NCBI RefSeq assembly: GCF_001953885.1
Contig: NZ_MQUS01000011.1
Span: 212,797 to 276,796 of the forward strand
Length of the DNA stretch: 64,000 nt
Source: Streptomyces sp. IMTB 2501
GTDB taxonomy: Bacteria > Actinomycetota > Actinomycetes > Streptomycetales > Streptomycetaceae
Direction: 5' to 3'
Shown: positions 61,651 to 64,000 of the stretch, piece by piece
Layout: each line of letters starts with the position of its first letter
Position numbering within the stretch: position 1 is the first letter of the stretch
Notes under the pieces: generated by a model
Told to the model about the DNA's origin: nothing
The model's database searches: none
The model's input: the letters and a program-made list of their open reading frames with translations, nothing else
Made by a program: the position numbers and the translations under genes

Positions 61651-62937
61651 CTACGCCTCCGCGGCCACCGGCTCCGCAGGCGCACCGCCGCGCGTGACCA
61701 CCCGGCTCCCGCGCGCCAGCCACGGCCGATCCTGCACATCCGTGAGCTGCCGCCCCAACCGCAGCGCCAGCACCGTGATCCCCAGCGAGAACAGCAGGAA
61801 GGTCACGATGTACGGCGCGTGCAGAGAGGCCCCCAGCGGCCCACCCACCGCCGGCCCAACGGCCAACGCCAGCTGCTTGACCAGCGCAAACGCCGAGTTG
61901 TACTGCCCGGCCATCCCCTCCGGAGCCAGATCGGCGACCAGCGGCGCGACCGTCGGCGACAACATCGCCTCACCCAGCCCGAACAGCGCGTACGTCGAGA
62001 CGAACGCAGCCGTCGCCATCTCCTGGCTGCCGTGGCCCAGCCCCGCGTACCCCGCGGCCAGCCAGGCGACAGCCCAGATCAGCCCGACCCCGGCGATCAC
62101 ACGGGACCGCCGGCGCCGCTCGACGAACTTGAGCACGGCGAACTGGGCCACCACGATCATCAGCGTGTTCGCAGCCAGGGCCGTCCCCAGCGCGGAGGTC
62201 GATATCCCGGCGGCCTCGACGCCGTAGGCGCTCAGCCCGGACTCGAACTGGCCGTAGCAGGCGAAGAACAGCACGAAGCCCAGCACACACAGCTGCACCA
62301 TCGCCCGGTTGCCGAGCAGCTGCTTCCAGCTGCCCTTCGCCGACGCCGGCGCGTCCTCCAGCCGCGGCGAGTGCGGCATCCGCACCGTCGCCATCACCAC
62401 GACCAGCAGCAGGAACATCGCCGCCTCGATCGCGAAGAGCAGCGTGAACGACGACACGCGCGTGATGTCGACGAGGTGACCGCCGATGAGACCACCTATA
62501 CCGAGCCCCAGGTTCTGCAGGAAGAACTGCATCGCGAACGCCCGCGACCGCGTGTCGGCCGTCGAGCAGTCCACGATCATCGTCGCCAGCGCCGGCTGCA
62601 TCACCGCCTGTCCGGCGCCCAGCGCCGCAGCGGACAGCAGTACGGCGGCGGCGCTGCTCGCGAGCCCCAGGCTCAGCGCGCCGAGCGCGGCCGTGACCAG
62701 GGCGGCGAGCAGGACCGGCAGCGGGCCGCGCCGCACGATCGCCCGGCCGGCGAACGGCAGAACGATCAGCGCGGCCACGGCGAAGACGGCGAGCACGAGT
62801 CCCGCCGTCATGGCTCCCAGCCCTCGCACCTGCGCCACATAGACGTACAGGTACGGGACGGTGAAGCCGAGCCCGAACGCGCTGAGTGCGTTACCCACGT
62901 GGATCCGGCGCATCGCTGCGCCCATCGCCCTGGTCAC
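61651..62937 (-). CDS. MFS transporter
   Basis: 428 residues with twelve predicted membrane helices. Motif A-like GRAIVRRGPLPVLLAALVTA, then GAGQAVMQPALATMIVDCST, and the central loop HSPRLEDAPASAKGSWKQLL. Single N-terminal helix start RIHVGNALSAFGLGFTVPY. I take the GTG at 62937 (GAGAGG six bases before). The divergent MarR gene and repeat boxes between them suggest substrate-induced drug efflux. A related pair is at this place in S. coelicolor as I recall. Confidence 0.88.
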   Translation of the reverse strand: MTRAMGAAMRRIHVGNALSAFGLGFTVPYLYVYVAQVRGLGAMTAGLVLAVFAVAALIVLPFAGRAIVRRGPLPVLLAALVTAALGALSLGLASSAAAVLLSAAALGAGQAVMQPALATMIVDCSTADTRSRAFAMQFFLQNLGLGIGGLIGGHLVDITRVSSFTLLFAIEAAMFLLLVVVMATVRMPHSPRLEDAPASAKGSWKQLLGNRAMVQLCVLGFVLFFACYGQFESGLSAYGVEAAGISTSALGTALAANTLMIVVAQFAVLKFVERRRRSRVIAGVGLIWAVAWLAAGYAGLGHGSQEMATAAFVSTYALFGLGEAMLSPTVAPLVADLAPEGMAGQYNSAFALVKQLALAVGPAVGGPLGASLHAPYIVTFLLFSLGITVLALRLGRQLTDVQDRPWLARGSRVVTRGGAPAEPVAAEA

Positions 62938-62954
62938 GTTCACCTCTCTCACTA

Positions 62955-63036
62955 GTTAGACCTGAAGACTTCAAAGCTAAAGTTCGAAGCTAAAGAGTAC
63001 ACAGTGAAGGACTTCAATGTAAAGGAGCTGCATGCC
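62955..63036. promoter_or_regulatory. Divergent MFS/MarR operator region
   Basis: An A+T-rich spacer with repeated boxes: TGAAGACTTCA (62963-62973), ACTTCAAAGCTAAAG (62968-62982), AGTTCGAAGCTAAAG (62981-62995) and ACTTCAATGTAAAG (63011-63024). The last lies inside the MarR promoter (TTCAAT, 17 bases, CATACT at 63036-63041), so MarR should repress both genes. Confidence 0.6.
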
Positions 63037-63047
63037 ATACTGCGGCC

Positions 63048-63599
63048 ATGGCCGACACCGCCCCCGACGTCACCGAGCCGACACTCGAAGAGCAGATCGC
63101 CGCCTACCAACGCGAGTTCCAGGACCTGGACCCCCAGGTGGAGAAGATCGTGTCGGCGCTGTCCCGGCTGAACCGCCGTATGAACGTCGCCTACGGCCGG
63201 CAGACCTCCGCCCTCGGCATCAGCAACGCCGAGTGGGAGGTGCTCAAGGCACTGGTCCTCTCCGGCGTCCCCTATCGCATGGGCCCCAGTGACCTCGCCA
63301 AGCGCCTCGGGCTCACGCCGGCCGCGATGACCCACCGGATCGACCGCATGGTCGCCGAGGGGCTCGTCACCCGGGAGCGCGACGAGTCCAACCGCGTCCG
63401 GGTCATCGTCGAGCTGACCCCCGAGGGCCGCGAGAAGTGGCTGGAGGCGATGCGCCTGGCGACCGTCTTCGAGGAGGACCTCCTCCAAGACCTCACCCCC
63501 GCGGAGCGCGCGGTGCTCGGCGAGGTCCTGACCAGGCTCCTGATCAGGGTGGAGCACGCCCAGCCGGACGCTGGCGGCCGGCTCAGCGACCTGGACTGA
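63048..63599 (+). CDS. MarR-family regulator of the adjacent MFS gene
   Basis: 183 residues. A helical N-terminus (EEQIAAYQREFQDLDPQVEK) leads into the winged helix: NAEWEVLKALVLSG, MGPSDLAKRLGLTPAAMTHR, IDRMVAEGLVTRERDESNRV and VRVIVELTPEGREKW. The ATG at 63048 comes six bases after CATACT, so the mRNA is probably leaderless. It is divergent from the exporter with repeat boxes between, the usual repressor/efflux arrangement. Confidence 0.9.
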   Translation: MADTAPDVTEPTLEEQIAAYQREFQDLDPQVEKIVSALSRLNRRMNVAYGRQTSALGISNAEWEVLKALVLSGVPYRMGPSDLAKRLGLTPAAMTHRIDRMVAEGLVTRERDESNRVRVIVELTPEGREKWLEAMRLATVFEEDLLQDLTPAERAVLGEVLTRLLIRVEHAQPDAGGRLSDLD

Positions 63600-63635
63600 G
63601 GCTGCTGAGGCCACCGGGACCACTCGAAAAAGATC

Positions 63636-64000
63636 TTGACAGGGTGGGTTGACACGCCCTTGCCGGTTCCGTAAAGTTCTTCCGGTTGCCACGGGGCCGT
63701 AACGGTTCTGCGGCAGCATCTCCGCCGCTTCGAGCGGCACCCCTCACACCACAGCACGATCTCCCGTACGGGTCGATTTCGGCATGCCCGAATTCAATTC
63801 GAATGGAAACCCGGCGGCCCGATTGGGAATCGCCGAGCGGATCCGCTAAGGTTTGAGACGTCGGAACGGCCCAGCGGCCGGGAAGACAAACCCCCCTGAC
63901 TGGGAGTCAGACGCCGAAAGGATCTGATAGAGTCGGAACCGCCGGAAAGGAAACCGCGAGAAAAACGCGGGAGCCTGGAAAGCACCGAGGAAATCGGATC
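63636..64000 (+). promoter_or_regulatory. rRNA operon promoters and leader (16S gene just outside window)
   Basis: Several vegetative-type promoters in series: TTGACA at 63649-63654 with TAAAGT at 63672-63677 (17-base spacer); TTGGGA at 63823-63828 with TAAGGT at 63847-63852 (18 bases); and TAGAGT at 63928-63933 with AGTCAG about 17 bases before. A leader of A/G-rich CGGAAAGGAAACCGCGAGAA type follows to the edge. Multiple tandem promoters of this sort precede Streptomyces rrn operons. No rRNA sequence is reached. Confidence 0.8.

Noticed and set aside
62952..63740. 262-codon minus-strand frame over the MarR gene
   Set aside because: Shadow of the MarR gene and the rrn promoter region; no ribosome site or domain.

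Overview
This window comes from a Streptomyces-type actinobacterium. The G+C content is very high with strong third-position bias, GTG starts are frequent, and the gene order is one I recall from the S. coelicolor chromosome between purQ/purL and atrA (purSQL, purF-purM, vdh, bldC, hrpA, DEAD-box helicase, M23 peptidase, trmB, orf1590-like gene, SARP-like regulator, sigma factor, atrA, NDH-2, MFS/MarR). A perfect parS site at about 20.15 kb and an rRNA-operon promoter region at the right edge suggest the origin-proximal core. No database search was possible: family names come from motifs, and locus correspondences are from memory.

Layout. 0-2.2 kb: an ABC drug-export pair and the start of a membrane protein, probably a sensor kinase. 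2.3-2.55 kb: two tRNA-Gly genes, one normal (GCC) and one (UCC) with abnormal D and T loops. 2.7-11.2 kb: an Lsr2 paralogue, then the purine genes purS-purQ-purL (overlapping) and purF-purM. 11.3-15.4 kb: DUF3073 protein, valine dehydrogenase, a conserved protein, the developmental regulator bldC and a small CPIC protein. 15.5-27.4 kb: hrpA, five tRNA genes (Asp, Phe, Asp, Glu, Lys), the parS site, a broken small membrane gene, metallophosphoesterase, zincin, lipoprotein, DEAD-box helicase with an Arg/Asp/Gly-rich tail, and an amino-acid permease.

27.5-31.3 kb, just after tRNA-Lys, is the most accessory-looking part. It holds a tightly overlapping three-gene membrane cassette (Rossmann-like sensor, 2TM SLATT-like protein, RyR-like protein), a tiny gene for a secreted two-cysteine peptide, and a small protein plus DUF2637 membrane pair with lower G+C. 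31.3-39.5 kb: four regulators of XRE/TetR type with palindromic operators, a TetR-controlled flavoprotein/efflux operon, and a MarR-controlled pair of riboflavin-pathway enzymes (GTP cyclohydrolase II and a RibD-like enzyme with reversed domain order). 39.6-48.5 kb: initiator tRNA, PP2C phosphatase, an M23 peptidase behind a c-di-AMP (ydaO) riboswitch, aldo/keto reductase, PrsW protease, trmB, lhgO and an orf1590/NsdA-type sporulation regulator. 48.9-63.6 kb: an asparagine-synthase/macrolactam-cyclase-like protein, a giant SARP-NTPase regulator, a one-protein ECF sigma/zinc-finger/TM/NPCBM sensor, atrA, NDH-2, a PAS-PP2C-kinase protein and a divergent MFS/MarR pair. 63.6-64 kb: rrn promoters and leader.

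Working together: the left third is translation and purine supply. The middle mixes housekeeping with a small recent-looking island. The right third is dominated by developmental and antibiotic-regulation genes. The best candidates for something undescribed are the 27.7-29.7 kb cassette, the atypical tRNA-Gly(UCC) resembling cell-wall-dedicated glycine tRNAs, the 41-residue secreted peptide, and the fused sigma/anti-sigma/carbohydrate-binding protein.
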